Origin: Mycobacterium barrassiae
Lineage (GTDB): Bacteria > Actinomycetota > Actinomycetes > Mycobacteriales > Mycobacteriaceae
Length of the DNA: 64,000 bases
Assembly: GCF_025822765.1 (NCBI RefSeq)
Contig: NZ_JACKUK010000017.1
Location: 22,615-86,614, forward strand
Direction of reading: 5' to 3'
Made by a program: the position numbers and the translations under genes. This document shows positions 41,742 to 52,353 of the stretch, piece by piece. A model generated the notes under the pieces. That model made no database searches and was not told where the DNA came from. It saw only the letters and a program-made list of their open reading frames with translations. The stretch's first letter is position 1, and each line of letters begins with the position of its first letter.

Positions 41742-42975
41742 AGAAAAACGTGCGGATCAGGTCGACGACGCGGCCATCCCCGTCGAGCACCGGGATCATC
41801 GGCCACTTGTCGAACACCGTGCACGGGTGACTGATCCCGAACTCCAGCCAGTCGCCGACCTCCACCGGCTCGTCGCCCAGCCGTAGGTACGCATGCTGGT
41901 CGTTGAGCTTGACGACGCGTGCGGTCGGAAGACCGTCGGGGAGAGGCAGGTCCTGATCGAAGGAGACGTCGCGGCGCCCCATCGTCAGCACCGCGAGGTC
42001 CGGCTCCGGACGCGATACGACCTGCGCCCACACGCTCATCGCCGGCCGCAGCCCGTCCCGCAACGGCGACGTGCGTCGGTAGAGGCCGTCGTCGTGCGTC
42101 AGGTAACACCCGCTGCGCAGCACCGTCTGCACGCGCAGCCCCGCAGGCCATCCGGTGAGCTCGTCGGCGACCACATCGAAATACGTGCTGCCGCCCGCCG
42201 TCGCGATCACGTCGTCGGTTTCGAAGATCGCCGCCAGCCGTAGCACCGCGGCGCGGATATCGGCCAGATACGACCTGACGGCGGCCACGGCCTCGGCGGT
42301 GACGTCGTGACCGAGCGCCGCCTCGTAGCCCGCCACGCCGACCAGCCGCAGCCGCGGCGATGCGACGACCGCGCGGGCGACTTCGTCGACGGCGTCCAAC
42401 CCTCGACAGCCCGTACGACCGCCAGTCATGCCCACCTCGACGCACACGTCCACCGGCCGCACAGCACCCGCCGACGTCAGCGCCGCGGTCATCAGCTCCA
42501 CGCCGCGCACCGAGTCGGCCCAGCACACCAGCGCGAAGTCCGGATGCGCGTCGAGTTCGGCGGCCAGCCAGCGCAACCCCGCCTCGTCGACCAGCTCGTT
42601 GGCCAGCACGACGTCGGTCACACCGAACGCACGGAAGATGCGGGCCTGGCTGACGGTGGCAACCGTGACCGCGCACGCGCCCGCCTCGAGCTGCCGTGCC
42701 AGCAGCTGAGGGGACATATGCGTCTTACCGTGCGGCGCCAGCTCGACCCCGTGCTCTTGGCACCACTGCGCCATGGCGGCGAGATTGTGAGCCAATGCGT
42801 CCGCGCGCAGTACGCACACCGGGCCCACAGCGCCGTCGTCCAGCAGCCGGGGTGATGCCGCGCACACGTCAGCGGGGGTACGGCCCCACCACGTCGCAGG
42901 CAGAGCCTTCAAGCGCCAGTCGAGTGGCTTCTCGGCGAGAGCGTCGACCGCCGCTGCGTTGATGGGGGTGGCCAC
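41740..42975 (-). CDS. D-threonine aldolase / D-serine dehydratase-like PLP enzyme
   Basis: 411 aa. Fold type III (alanine racemase-like) N-terminal barrel with PLP Lys in [10 protein letters not shown], followed by a beta-domain ending [17 protein letters not shown], whose His and Cys are the metal-site residues of the DSD1/D-threonine aldolase family. Likely acts on a D-amino acid; the exact substrate cannot be told. GTG 42975 is divergent from lysS with only 23 bp between start codons. Confidence 0.88.
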   Translation of the reverse strand: MATPINAAAVDALAEKPLDWRLKALPATWWGRTPADVCAASPRLLDDGAVGPVCVLRADALAHNLAAMAQWCQEHGVELAPHGKTHMSPQLLARQLEAGACAVTVATVSQARIFRAFGVTDVVLANELVDEAGLRWLAAELDAHPDFALVCWADSVRGVELMTAALTSAGAVRPVDVCVEVGMTGGRTGCRGLDAVDEVARAVVASPRLRLVGVAGYEAALGHDVTAEAVAAVRSYLADIRAAVLRLAAIFETDDVIATAGGSTYFDVVADELTGWPAGLRVQTVLRSGCYLTHDDGLYRRTSPLRDGLRPAMSVWAQVVSRPEPDLAVLTMGRRDVSFDQDLPLPDGLPTARVVKLNDQHAYLRLGDEPVEVGDWLEFGISHPCTVFDKWPMIPVLDGDGRVVDLIRTFF

Positions 42976-42984
42976 GAGTTGATT

Positions 42985-42990
42985 TAAGCT
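42985..42990 (+). promoter_or_regulatory. -10 hexamer for lysS
   Basis: TAAGCT lies 8 nt before GTG 42999. The 21 bp from this hexamer differ at one base from those at 61417 before cysS. Confidence 0.5.
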
Positions 42991-42998
42991 GGCCAGTC

Positions 42999-44507
42999 GT
43001 GACCGCACCTGACCCGCCCGAAACTGATATCCCTGAGCAGTACCGAATCCGCCAGGGCAAGCGGGAGCGTCTGCTGGAGCAGGGGCGCGATCCGTATCCG
43101 GTCGAAGTCGCCAGGACGCACACCCTGGCCGAGATTCGCCAGACCTATCCCGATCTCGAGCCGAACGAACAAACCGGGCTCATTGTCGGAATAGCCGGCC
43201 GCGTGATGTTCGCGCGCAATTCGGGGAAATTGTGTTTCGCGACACTGCAAGAGGGCGACGGCACGCAACTGCAGGTGATGATCAGCCTGGACCGGGTCGG
43301 TCAGGAATCGCTGGACTCGTGGAAGTCCGACGTCGATCTCGGCGACATTGTCTTTGTCCACGGCGAGGTGATCAGTTCGCGGCGCGGGGAATTGTCCGTG
43401 CTGGCCGATTCGTGGCAGATCGCGTCCAAGGCATTGCGGCCGCTTCCGGTCGCTCACAAGGAGATGAGCGAAGAGTCCCGCGTGCGGCAGCGTTACGTGG
43501 ATCTCATTGTGCGCCCGGAGGCCAGGACCATCGCGCGCCAGCGGGTCGCCGTGGTGCGCGCCGTGCGTTCGGCGCTGGAGCGGCGCGGGTTCCTGGAGGT
43601 CGAGACGCCGATGCTGCAGACGCTGGCCGGCGGGGCGGCGGCCAGACCGTTCGTGACGCATTCCAATGCCCTCGATGCCGATCTCTACCTTCGTATCGCC
43701 CCGGAACTTTTCCTGAAACGCTGCCTAGTAGGTGGTTTCGAGCGTGTCTTCGAGTTGAATCGCGTGTTCCGAAACGAAGGCGCGGATTGGACGCATTCTC
43801 CGGAATTCGCAATGCTCGAGACTTATCAGGCATATGGAACGTATGACGATTCCGCCATCGTCACCCGCGAGTTAATTCAGGAGGTCGCTGACGAGGCGAT
43901 CGGCACCAGGCAGGTGCCATTGCCTGATGGGAGCGTGTACGACCTCGATGGTGAATGGGAATCAATTCAAATGTATTCATCGCTGTCGGAAGCGCTTGGG
44001 GAGGAGATCACCCCCGAAACGACGGCCGAGTACTTATGGGCGATCGCCGATCGGCTGGAGGTGGAGATCCCACGAGACCGCGGCTACGGGCACGGGAAAC
44101 TGGTCGAGGAACTGTGGGAGCACACCGTCGGCAGGAAACTGTGGGCACCGACCTTCGTCAGGGACTTCCCGGTCGAAACCACGCCGCTCACACGGGCACA
44201 CCGCAGCATCGAAGGCGTAACCGAGAAGTGGGACCTATACATTCGACGTGTCGAACTGGCCACCGGCTATTCGGAGCTCATCGACCCCGTCGTGCAACGC
44301 GAGCGGTTCGAAGCCCAGGCGCGCGCCGCGGCCGCCGGTGACGACGAGGCGATGCAGCTGGACGAGGACTTCCTCGCGGCCCTGGAGTATGCGATGCCAC
44401 CCTCGACAGGGACCGGAATGGGTATCGATAGATTGTTGATGGCTTTGACGGGACTCTCGATTCGCGAGACAGTTTTGTTCCCGATTGTTCGTCGGCATAG
44501 CAACTGA
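42999..44507 (+). CDS. lysS: Lysyl-tRNA synthetase, class II
   Basis: 502 aa, ortholog of Rv3598c. The OB-fold anticodon-binding domain (about 60-170, [17 protein letters not shown]) precedes the class IIb core: motif 1 around [13 protein letters not shown], motif 2 [14 protein letters not shown], motif 3 [16 protein letters not shown] 42999 appears leaderless. Codon use is less GC-biased than in neighbouring genes, with several TTA/ATT/GAA codons between about 43860 and 44040. Followed by an AT-rich gap and lsr2. Confidence 0.97.
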   Translation: MTAPDPPETDIPEQYRIRQGKRERLLEQGRDPYPVEVARTHTLAEIRQTYPDLEPNEQTGLIVGIAGRVMFARNSGKLCFATLQEGDGTQLQVMISLDRVGQESLDSWKSDVDLGDIVFVHGEVISSRRGELSVLADSWQIASKALRPLPVAHKEMSEESRVRQRYVDLIVRPEARTIARQRVAVVRAVRSALERRGFLEVETPMLQTLAGGAAARPFVTHSNALDADLYLRIAPELFLKRCLVGGFERVFELNRVFRNEGADWTHSPEFAMLETYQAYGTYDDSAIVTRELIQEVADEAIGTRQVPLPDGSVYDLDGEWESIQMYSSLSEALGEEITPETTAEYLWAIADRLEVEIPRDRGYGHGKLVEELWEHTVGRKLWAPTFVRDFPVETTPLTRAHRSIEGVTEKWDLYIRRVELATGYSELIDPVVQRERFEAQARAAAAGDDEAMQLDEDFLAALEYAMPPSTGTGMGIDRLLMALTGLSIRETVLFPIVRRHSN

Positions 44508-44569
44508 TCAGCCAAATTTCTGATCTTGTTGAATGCTTTGTCCCAATATGGCAGATTGATGCGGGGGAC

Positions 44570-44575
44570 TAAAGT
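44570..44575 (+). promoter_or_regulatory. -10 hexamer upstream of lsr2 micro-ORF
   Basis: TAAAGT lies 6 nt before ATG 44582 in an AT-rich stretch. It predicts a transcript beginning at that ATG. Confidence 0.5.
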
Positions 44576-44581
44576 TATTCA

Positions 44582-44620
44582 ATGAACCAGGGTGTTGCCG
44601 AGAAGGGCGTGGTGGGGTAA
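44582..44620 (+). CDS. 12-codon leaderless upstream ORF of lsr2
   Basis: ATG at 44582 opens [12 protein letters not shown] and stops at TAA 44618-44620, whose last A is the first base of the lsr2 ATG (TAATG). The ORF starts 6 nt behind a good -10 hexamer, the spacing seen at many leaderless genes here. I infer that ribosomes loading on the leaderless ATG reach lsr2 by termination-reinitiation. No homolog can be checked here; short ORFs can arise by chance. Confidence 0.45.
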   Translation: MNQGVAEKGVVG

Positions 44621-44961
44621 TGGCGAAGAAAGTGACCGTCACGTTGGTCGATGATTTCGACGGCGAAGGTGCCGCGGATGAGACCGTCGAATTCGGCCTC
44701 GACGGCGTGACCTACGAGATCGACCTTTCTTCGAAGAATGCCGCAAAACTGCGTAGCGACCTGAAGCAATGGGTCGAGGCCGGACGCCGGGTCGGCGGTC
44801 GCCGGCGCGGGCGCTCGGCAGGGTCTGGACGCGGACGCGCGGCGATCGACCGCGAGCAGAGTGCCGCGATCCGCGAATGGGCCCGCCGCAACGGCCACAA
44901 TGTGTCGACCCGCGGGCGGATTCCTGCGGACGTCATCGACGCATTCCACGCCGCGACCTAG
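44620..44961 (+). CDS. lsr2: Nucleoid-associated protein Lsr2
   Basis: Xenogeneic silencer that bridges AT-rich DNA; 113 aa. The N-terminal dimerisation domain ([20 protein letters not shown]) and a basic linker ([15 protein letters not shown]) precede the DNA-binding domain with the AT-hook-like RGR in [17 protein letters not shown] 44620 overlaps the upstream micro-ORF stop. Followed by a 17-bp palindrome two bases after its stop. Confidence 0.97.
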   Translation: MAKKVTVTLVDDFDGEGAADETVEFGLDGVTYEIDLSSKNAAKLRSDLKQWVEAGRRVGGRRRGRSAGSGRGRAAIDREQSAAIREWARRNGHNVSTRGRIPADVIDAFHAAT

Positions 44962-44962
44962 C

Positions 44963-44979
44963 GTTCGCGGGCCGCGAAC
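44963..44979. promoter_or_regulatory. 17-bp perfect palindrome between lsr2 and clpC1
   Basis: GTTCGCGGGCCGCGAAC, 8-bp arms around one base. It could be an operator for a stress regulator of the Clp system (ClgR sites are GC-rich palindromes, but the match was not verified) or the stem of an lsr2 terminator, though no T-run follows. Confidence 0.45.
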
Positions 44980-45108
44980 CCTCTCCAGCGAAACGACGGA
45001 AACAAACCTGCCGCTCGAACGTTGGTAACTACGAGCGCCTGGGTACGCCAACCGAACACTTCCGCTCACAGCAGACCGGGAGGCGGGGCACCCAAGACCG
45101 TCGCCCAT

Positions 45109-45114
45109 TAGAGT
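45109..45114 (+). promoter_or_regulatory. -10 hexamer for clpC1
   Basis: TAGAGT; initiation about 7-8 nt downstream would give a leader of roughly 60 nt before ATG 45185. Confidence 0.4.
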
Positions 45115-45128
45115 GGATGGCAGGTGCG

Positions 45129-45146
45129 TGCACTTCTACAAGTGCA
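45129..45146 (+). promoter_or_regulatory. Hairpin near the 5' end of the clpC1 leader
   Basis: TGCACTT (45129-45135) pairs with AAGTGCA (45140-45146) around CTAC. It would lie a few bases from the predicted mRNA 5' end, so an mRNA-stability element is possible; a protein-binding palindrome is the alternative. Confidence 0.45.
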
Positions 45147-45184
45147 AGGCGCCGAGTCTATTGATGGAGAGCAGGTAACCACCG

Positions 45185-47725
<2,541 letters not shown>

Positions 47726-47753
47726 AAGAATCGGCCCGATAATTGAACGGCGG

Positions 47754-47784
47754 AGGCCCCGAGACCATCACGGTTTCGGGGCCT
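47754..47784 (+). terminator. Rho-independent terminator after clpC1
   Basis: AGGCCCCGA (47754-47762) pairs with TCGGGGCCT (47776-47784) around 13 nt, followed by TTGTCAT. 29 nt after the clpC1 stop. Confidence 0.8.
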
Positions 47785-47825
47785 TTGTCATGACAGCCTT
47801 CAAGGTCCGGTCGCAGAACGCTGGA

Positions 47826-47968
47826 CCGTCTGCTTAGGATGCTGATGTAATCGACGGGCGAAGGAATCTGGTGAGAATCCAGAACGGTCGCGCCACTGTG
47901 TGAAGTCAGACCCGACGTCAGTCGTCAACACCTGAAGCTGGGACGCGCAATCCCGGGAAGGATTCTGA
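47826..47968 (+). promoter_or_regulatory. Cobalamin riboswitch
   Basis: Core motifs in order: GGAATCTGGTGAGAATCC (about 47867-47884), AACGGTCGCGCCACTGTG, then GTCAGACCCGAC and a terminal CCCGGGAAGGATTC which holds the GGAAGG ribosome-binding site of cbtB. This is the B12-element pattern. Repression of cobalt uptake when adenosylcobalamin is plentiful is the expected effect. Boundaries are approximate. Confidence 0.88.
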
Positions 47969-47971
47969 TCA

Positions 47972-48196
47972 ATGACCTCTCCAGAGGCCCGCAAGACCCT
48001 GACATCTCAGGCCCGCCCAATCGACTTCTCCGCCACCAAGGCGGCGGTCTGGCTGACGCTCACCGCATTCTTCGCCCTGTTGGTCATGTACTTCATCGGG
48101 ATGGATCAGGGCGCGACATCGGTGTTCGGCAGCAACACCATGGTGCACGAGTTCGTGCACGACGCCAGGCACCTGCTCGGCTTCCCCTGCCACTGA
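47972..48196 (+). CDS. cbtB: CbtB-family cobalt transporter small subunit
   Basis: 74 aa, one membrane helix (AVWLTLTAFFALLVMYFIG) and the conserved histidine-rich C terminus HEFVHDARHLLGFPCH, likely metal-binding. ATG 47972 preceded by GGAAGG at the end of the riboswitch. CbtB and CbtA are predicted cobalt importers repeatedly found under B12 control. cbtA starts 7 nt downstream. Confidence 0.92.
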   Translation: MTSPEARKTLTSQARPIDFSATKAAVWLTLTAFFALLVMYFIGMDQGATSVFGSNTMVHEFVHDARHLLGFPCH

Positions 48197-48203
48197 CGCC
48201 GGC

Positions 48204-49007
48204 ATGGAAAAGCAGATCATTTGGCGCGGCCTGCTGGCCGGCGCCCTTGCCGGAGTGCTTTCATTCATCTTCTCCCGGATCTTCATCGAGCCGACGATCG
48301 AGAAGGCCATCGATTACGAGGACGGCATCGGTGCGGCGCGTGAGGCGCTGTCGGGGGCGGCGGCCGACCATCATCACGGCGGGGACGGGGCCTTCGAAGG
48401 TTTCACCCGCGCCGTCCAGATGAACATCGGGATGGGCCTTGGCGTACTGCTCTTCAGCATCGCGATCGGCGCGCTGTTCGCGGTGGTGTTCGCAGTGGCC
48501 TACGGCAGGGTCGGAGCGGTCTCGGCGCGCCTGCTGTCGCTGTCCGTCGCGGGCGGAATGCTGCTGAGCCTCTTCATCGTTCCGGCGCTGAAGTACCCGC
48601 CCAGCCCGCCCGCGCTCAGCCTCGACGAGACGATCCGGCAGCGCACGATGCTGTACCTGTTGATGGTGGTGCTGTCGGCGGCGCTGTTGGTCGGCGCGGT
48701 GTATCTCGGCAGGCGGCTCAGCGACAGGCTCGGGGCGTGGAACGCGGGGCTGGTGGCCGCGGGTTCGTACATCGCGGCCACAGCCGTCGTGATGCTGGTG
48801 CTCCCGACCATCGACGAGACGCCGGGACCGCTGCTCGACGACGCGGGCACCATCGTCTACGAGGGCTTCCCGGCGGATGTCCTCTACGACTTCCGGTTGT
48901 TCGCACTGGGGAACCAGGTCGTCATCTACGCGACGATCGGCCTGGCTTTCGGTGCGATGGCGGCGAAGCTGCTCGGCGACAAGCGGCAGGAGCGCATCGC
49001 GGCGTGA
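48204..49007 (+). CDS. cbtA: CbtA-family cobalt transporter membrane subunit
   Basis: 267 aa, five predicted helices (WRGLLAGALAGVLSFIFSRI, VLLFSIAIGALFAVVFAVAY, YLLMVVLSAALLVGAVYLG among them). Histidine cluster ADHHHGG in the first loop and conserved LPTIDETPG and YDFRLFALG motifs. Predicted with CbtB to take up cobalt for B12 synthesis. Next gene begins 7 nt downstream. Confidence 0.92.
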   Translation: MEKQIIWRGLLAGALAGVLSFIFSRIFIEPTIEKAIDYEDGIGAAREALSGAAADHHHGGDGAFEGFTRAVQMNIGMGLGVLLFSIAIGALFAVVFAVAYGRVGAVSARLLSLSVAGGMLLSLFIVPALKYPPSPPALSLDETIRQRTMLYLLMVVLSAALLVGAVYLGRRLSDRLGAWNAGLVAAGSYIAATAVVMLVLPTIDETPGPLLDDAGTIVYEGFPADVLYDFRLFALGNQVVIYATIGLAFGAMAAKLLGDKRQERIAA

Positions 49008-49014
49008 GGCCCTG

Positions 49015-49566
49015 GTGAGTGAGGTCGTCCGGCTGACACTCGTATCGCATGCCATGACCGATGCGATGGCGGCCGGACGCTTCCCCACCGACGAGCCGCT
49101 GAACTCGATCGGCCACCGCCAGGTCGACGCCTCGATCGAACTCGGGGTCACCGAGCGCGCCTACTGTGGACCCGAGAAGCGCACCCGACAGACCGCGGAA
49201 CTGCTCGGTCTGCACGCAGCCGTCGACACCCGGCTGGCGGACCTCGACTGCGGCCGCTGGCGCGGTGATGTGCTCAGCGGGGTGGACTCCGCCGAGTTGG
49301 CGATCTGGCTGACGGACCCGACGCGCGCGCCGCATGGTGGCGAGTCCGTGGTCGATCTGATCGATCGGGTGCGCGGCTGGATGGATTCGCTCACGGCGCG
49401 CCGGGCCAGGCTGGTCGCAGTCACGCATCCGGCGGTGATCCGCGCCGCGATTGTGATCGCGCTGGATGCACCGCCGAAGTCGTTCTGGCGCATCGATATC
49501 GAGCCGGTGAGCCGGACGGTGATGCACTTCCGTGGCCACGCGTGGTCACTGCGATCGAACCGCTAG
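49015..49566 (+). CDS. Histidine-phosphatase-superfamily protein, RHG motif altered
   Basis: 183 aa, GTG 49015. The phosphoglycerate-mutase fold is indicated by EKRTRQTAELLG, LDCGRWRG and AVTHPAVIRAA (second His). The signature RHG is LVSHAMTDA, keeping His but losing the Arg. As third gene of the cobalt/B12-regulated unit it may be a CobC-type alpha-ribazole phosphatase relative; loss of Arg makes catalysis doubtful. Converges with lpqF, overlapping 4 nt. Confidence 0.85.
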   Translation: MSEVVRLTLVSHAMTDAMAAGRFPTDEPLNSIGHRQVDASIELGVTERAYCGPEKRTRQTAELLGLHAAVDTRLADLDCGRWRGDVLSGVDSAELAIWLTDPTRAPHGGESVVDLIDRVRGWMDSLTARRARLVAVTHPAVIRAAIVIALDAPPKSFWRIDIEPVSRTVMHFRGHAWSLRSNR

Positions 49567-50930
49567 GAAGCCACCGGGATCAGATCGAAGGTCCGCTGCG
49601 CAACCGACAGCAGCCAGCCCGCAGCGGTCTGACTGCGAAAGCGCGGCCAGTTCAACTGGAAGCTGACCACCCAGGGTTGTCCGGTGCGGTCGATCGCATA
49701 CCAACTGAACGTCAAGTCGCCCGGCAGATTTCCGCCCTTCGCGCCGATATAGGACCACTTCGACTCGTCCAGTGAGATCCCTGGGATCGCGGAAAGTATG
49801 TCGCGCACCGGGCCGGCCTCGTCGACTGCCGCGGCCTGCAGCGCTGCGTGCACGCGGCAGATGTCGGAGGCGCTGCCGTACCACTCGGCGCCGTACTCCG
49901 ATGCCGGGGTGTTGGTGCGCACTGGATCTGGTTCGTACGGACGGGATTTCGTCTGCTGCAGCAGCTGCGCCCGCACCTGCGGCGTCGCATGCTTCCACTG
50001 CTCGCGAAGGTCCGGCTTGCCCCAGCCGATCGAGAACAGCTCGTGCATGGTCGGGAACGGCGTCATGCTCGCCGGATCGTGATGACCCGCGGTCACCAGG
50101 GCGCGCTCGACGGCGCCTGGGCCCAGCCGTGCGATCAGCAGGTCGGTCGCCATGTTGTCGCTCGCGGAGATCATCTCCTGCGCCGCCTTGCGCACCGAGA
50201 CGTGGGCGCCGGGCGGAAGCTCCTCCAGGCGCGCCGATCCGACGGCTTTCGCCTCCTCGGTGATCGTGAGCTGGTCGTCCCACTCGAGGGTGCCTGCCTT
50301 GACCGCGTCCGCAACCGCAAGCAGCACATAGAGTTTGAAGATCGACGCCAGCGGTAGCGAGAGCTCGGTGTTCGCACCCGCGACGGTTGAACAGTTACCG
50401 TCGTCGACCCTCGACACCTGGTATGAATACCGCGCACCCGTCTTCGCCAGCTCGGTTTCGATGTCGTGCCAGGTCTTGATCGCCGGCTCCTGCAGCCTCA
50501 CCTCGAAGCGGTCGACGAGACCTTCGGCATTGGTGCGAAGTTCGATGTCCTGCGCGACGCCGTAGGACGTCAGGACATGCAGTGTGGCCTCGCCTGCCCC
50601 GATGTCGATGCCCGCGACCGTGATCGGGCGGTCCAGCCACAGGTTGCCCATTGCCGACGTGACGCCGTTGACCTGTTCGGGGGCCGCCAGCGTGCGCACG
50701 CCGACCGTACCGATGGGCCACTCGGAGTTGAGCATGTCCAGGGTCTGCTTGGCGCGCAGGCCCTGCGGGGTGTTGATCTCGATCGGCACGCCGTATGTGG
50801 CGTCGGCCGCCGGGACCGGAGTGGCGCTTTTGGTACAGCCGCTGGCGAGCGCGACCACCGCCGCGACGGCAACCAGTAGGTGCGTCGCGCGGTGCGCGCT
50901 ACGCCTTCTGGCCCGCAACGTCCAGGACAA
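49563..50930 (-). CDS. lpqF: Lipoprotein LpqF, beta-lactamase-like fold
   Basis: Ortholog of Rv3593, 455 aa. Signal peptide with lipobox LASGC; an N-terminal domain of about 130 residues; then a class A-like serine hydrolase domain with SxxK (PLASIFKLYVL) and SDN (ISASDNMATDLL). The KTG box reads AKGGNLPGD. It may bind penicillin or have lost hydrolase activity. Only TTG starts are available: 50930 (GAGG directly abutting) or 50918. Overlaps the 3' end of mhuD by 32 nt, so coupled with it. Confidence 0.88.
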   Translation of the reverse strand: MSWTLRARRRSAHRATHLLVAVAAVVALASGCTKSATPVPAADATYGVPIEINTPQGLRAKQTLDMLNSEWPIGTVGVRTLAAPEQVNGVTSAMGNLWLDRPITVAGIDIGAGEATLHVLTSYGVAQDIELRTNAEGLVDRFEVRLQEPAIKTWHDIETELAKTGARYSYQVSRVDDGNCSTVAGANTELSLPLASIFKLYVLLAVADAVKAGTLEWDDQLTITEEAKAVGSARLEELPPGAHVSVRKAAQEMISASDNMATDLLIARLGPGAVERALVTAGHHDPASMTPFPTMHELFSIGWGKPDLREQWKHATPQVRAQLLQQTKSRPYEPDPVRTNTPASEYGAEWYGSASDICRVHAALQAAAVDEAGPVRDILSAIPGISLDESKWSYIGAKGGNLPGDLTFSWYAIDRTGQPWVVSFQLNWPRFRSQTAAGWLLSVAQRTFDLIPVAS

Positions 50931-51210
50931 CCTCGAACTCCAGCAGCGATGCGCCGGTGGCTACGGGGTTGGCTGACTGTCCCTTGTGGGCCTCGATGGC
51001 GGGACCCGACGCCCACGCCTGGAACGCCTCTTCGGACTCCCACTGGGTCACCACGAAGTAGCGGTCCTCGCCCTTGACGGGGCGCAGCAGTTGAAAGCCC
51101 AGGAATCCGGGCTGGTTGTCGACGGCGTGCGCGCGGTGGGCGAACCGTTTCTCCAGCTCGGGACCCGCGTTGGGCGGTACTTCGATTGCGTTGATCTTCA
51201 CCACAGGCAT
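50899..51210 (-). CDS. mhuD: Heme-degrading monooxygenase (mycobilin-producing)
   Basis: 103 aa, dimeric ferredoxin-like ABM fold; opens heme to mycobilin and releases iron without CO. The residues reported for M. tuberculosis MhuD are retained: Asn7, Trp66 and heme-ligand His75. Motifs VVKINAIEVP and GFLGFQLLRPV. ATG 51210 lies 7 nt behind TAGCCT. Upstream partner of lpqF in a two-gene unit; divergent from the hydrolase at 51278. Confidence 0.95.
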   Translation of the reverse strand: MPVVKINAIEVPPNAGPELEKRFAHRAHAVDNQPGFLGFQLLRPVKGEDRYFVVTQWESEEAFQAWASGPAIEAHKGQSANPVATGASLLEFEVVLDVAGQKA

Positions 51211-51217
51211 GCGGTTC

Positions 51218-51223
51218 AGGCTA
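51218..51223 (-). promoter_or_regulatory. -10 hexamer for mhuD
   Basis: TAGCCT on the minus strand lies 7 nt before ATG 51210. No IdeR-like box was recognised. Confidence 0.45.
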
Positions 51224-51277
51224 CCGAACAGCCCGCTGGCCGTTCGACGGCCTGAACGTCGAGGGCATTATTGCGGC

Positions 51278-52057
51278 ATGCAACTGTCCGCAGAAAGCGG
51301 CCTGACCGCCCGCGGCGGGCAGGGCGAGCCGCTGGTGCTGGTGCACGGTCTGATGGGCCGGGGCAGCACGTGGTCGCGGCAGCTGCCGTGGCTCAGCCGG
51401 CTCGGCGCGGTGTACACCTACGACGCACCCTGGCACCGGGGCCGCGACGTAGCCGATCCGTATCCGATCAGCACCGAACGATTCGTCGCGGACCTCGGGG
51501 CGGCCGTCGAGACGCTGGAGTCACCGGCCGTCATGGTCGGTCACTCGATGGGTGCGCTGCACTCGTGGTGCCTGGCGGCCAGCCGGCCGGAGCTGGTGCG
51601 TGCGCTCGTCGTCGAAGACATGGCCCCCGACTTTCGCGGCCGCACCACCGGTCCGTGGGAACCCTGGCTACATGCGTTGCCGGTCGAATTCGACTCGGCG
51701 CAAAGGGTTTACGACGAGTTCGGCCCGGTCGCCGGGCAATATTTCCTCGAGGCGTTCGACCGCACCGCGACGGGCTGGCGACTGCACGGCCATACCAAGA
51801 CCTGGATCGAGATCGCCGCGGAATGGGGCACCCGCGACTACTGGGAGCAATGGTCTCGAGTGCGGGTGCCCACACTGCTGATGGAGGCCGGCAACTCCGT
51901 CACGCCCGAAGGGCAGATGCGCAAAATGGCGGAAACCGGCTACCGAACCACGTATCTGCACGTGCCCGGTGCCGGTCACCTCATCCACGACGACGCGCCG
52001 CGGGCCTACCAGGACGCGGTCGAGTCGTTCCTAGCGGCCCTCGCTCAGCGCGCCTGA
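51278..52057 (+). CDS. Alpha/beta hydrolase (Rv3591c-like)
   Basis: 259 aa, ATG 51278 (MQLSAESGLTARG). The nucleophile elbow GHSMGA, oxyanion region LVHGLMGRGSTW, Asp-containing LMEAGNSVTPE region and catalytic His in VPGAGHLIHDD are all present. Cytosolic; substrate unknown. Same neighbour relation as Rv3591c beside mhuD. The 3' end overlaps the small convergent gene at 52031 by 27 nt. Confidence 0.92.
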   Translation: MQLSAESGLTARGGQGEPLVLVHGLMGRGSTWSRQLPWLSRLGAVYTYDAPWHRGRDVADPYPISTERFVADLGAAVETLESPAVMVGHSMGALHSWCLAASRPELVRALVVEDMAPDFRGRTTGPWEPWLHALPVEFDSAQRVYDEFGPVAGQYFLEAFDRTATGWRLHGHTKTWIEIAAEWGTRDYWEQWSRVRVPTLLMEAGNSVTPEGQMRKMAETGYRTTYLHVPGAGHLIHDDAPRAYQDAVESFLAALAQRA

Positions 52058-52282
52058 GACCGGCCAGAACGGCTGCTGTTCGAACCGCGTGCGGACGGCT
52101 TCGGCGTCGTGGTCGACGCGGATGGCATCGCGGTCGTCGTCGAAGCGCCCCGACATGGGTCCGGCCAGCCGGAACTGGTCGAGCCGCAGTCGTAGCGCGC
52201 CGTTGCGGTGGGCGGCCCAGCTGATGGCCGTTGCCACCACAACGGGGGAGATCAGGATCAGGAAAGTGAGTGCAGTGGTCAT
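52031..52282 (-). CDS. Small single-helix membrane protein, hypothetical
   Basis: 83 aa from ATG 52282 (MTTALTFLILISPVVVATAI), one N-terminal helix then a charged cytosolic tail (GRFDDDRDAIRVDHDAEAV). GGAGC about 8 nt upstream is a possible ribosome-binding site. Codon use is mycobacterial. Divergent from the GlxA regulator and convergent with the hydrolase. Function unknown. Confidence 0.65.
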   Translation of the reverse strand: MTTALTFLILISPVVVATAISWAAHRNGALRLRLDQFRLAGPMSGRFDDDRDAIRVDHDAEAVRTRFEQQPFWPVSGALSEGR

Positions 52283-52341
52283 GGCAGTAATGCTCCGCTG
52301 ATAAAGATCCAGCCAACAGTGGCAGGAAGGACACCTTGCGA

Positions 52342-52347
52342 TAAAAT
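52342..52347 (+). promoter_or_regulatory. -10 hexamer for GlxA-family regulator
   Basis: TAAAAT lies 6 nt before ATG 52354, one of the best -10 matches in the window. Confidence 0.55.
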
Positions 52348-52353
52348 GCTGCC

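Noticed and set aside
40460-42676. 738-aa minus-strand frame across panD, coaX and the PLP enzyme
   Set aside because: Spans three well-supported genes in other frames and has no recognisable domain.
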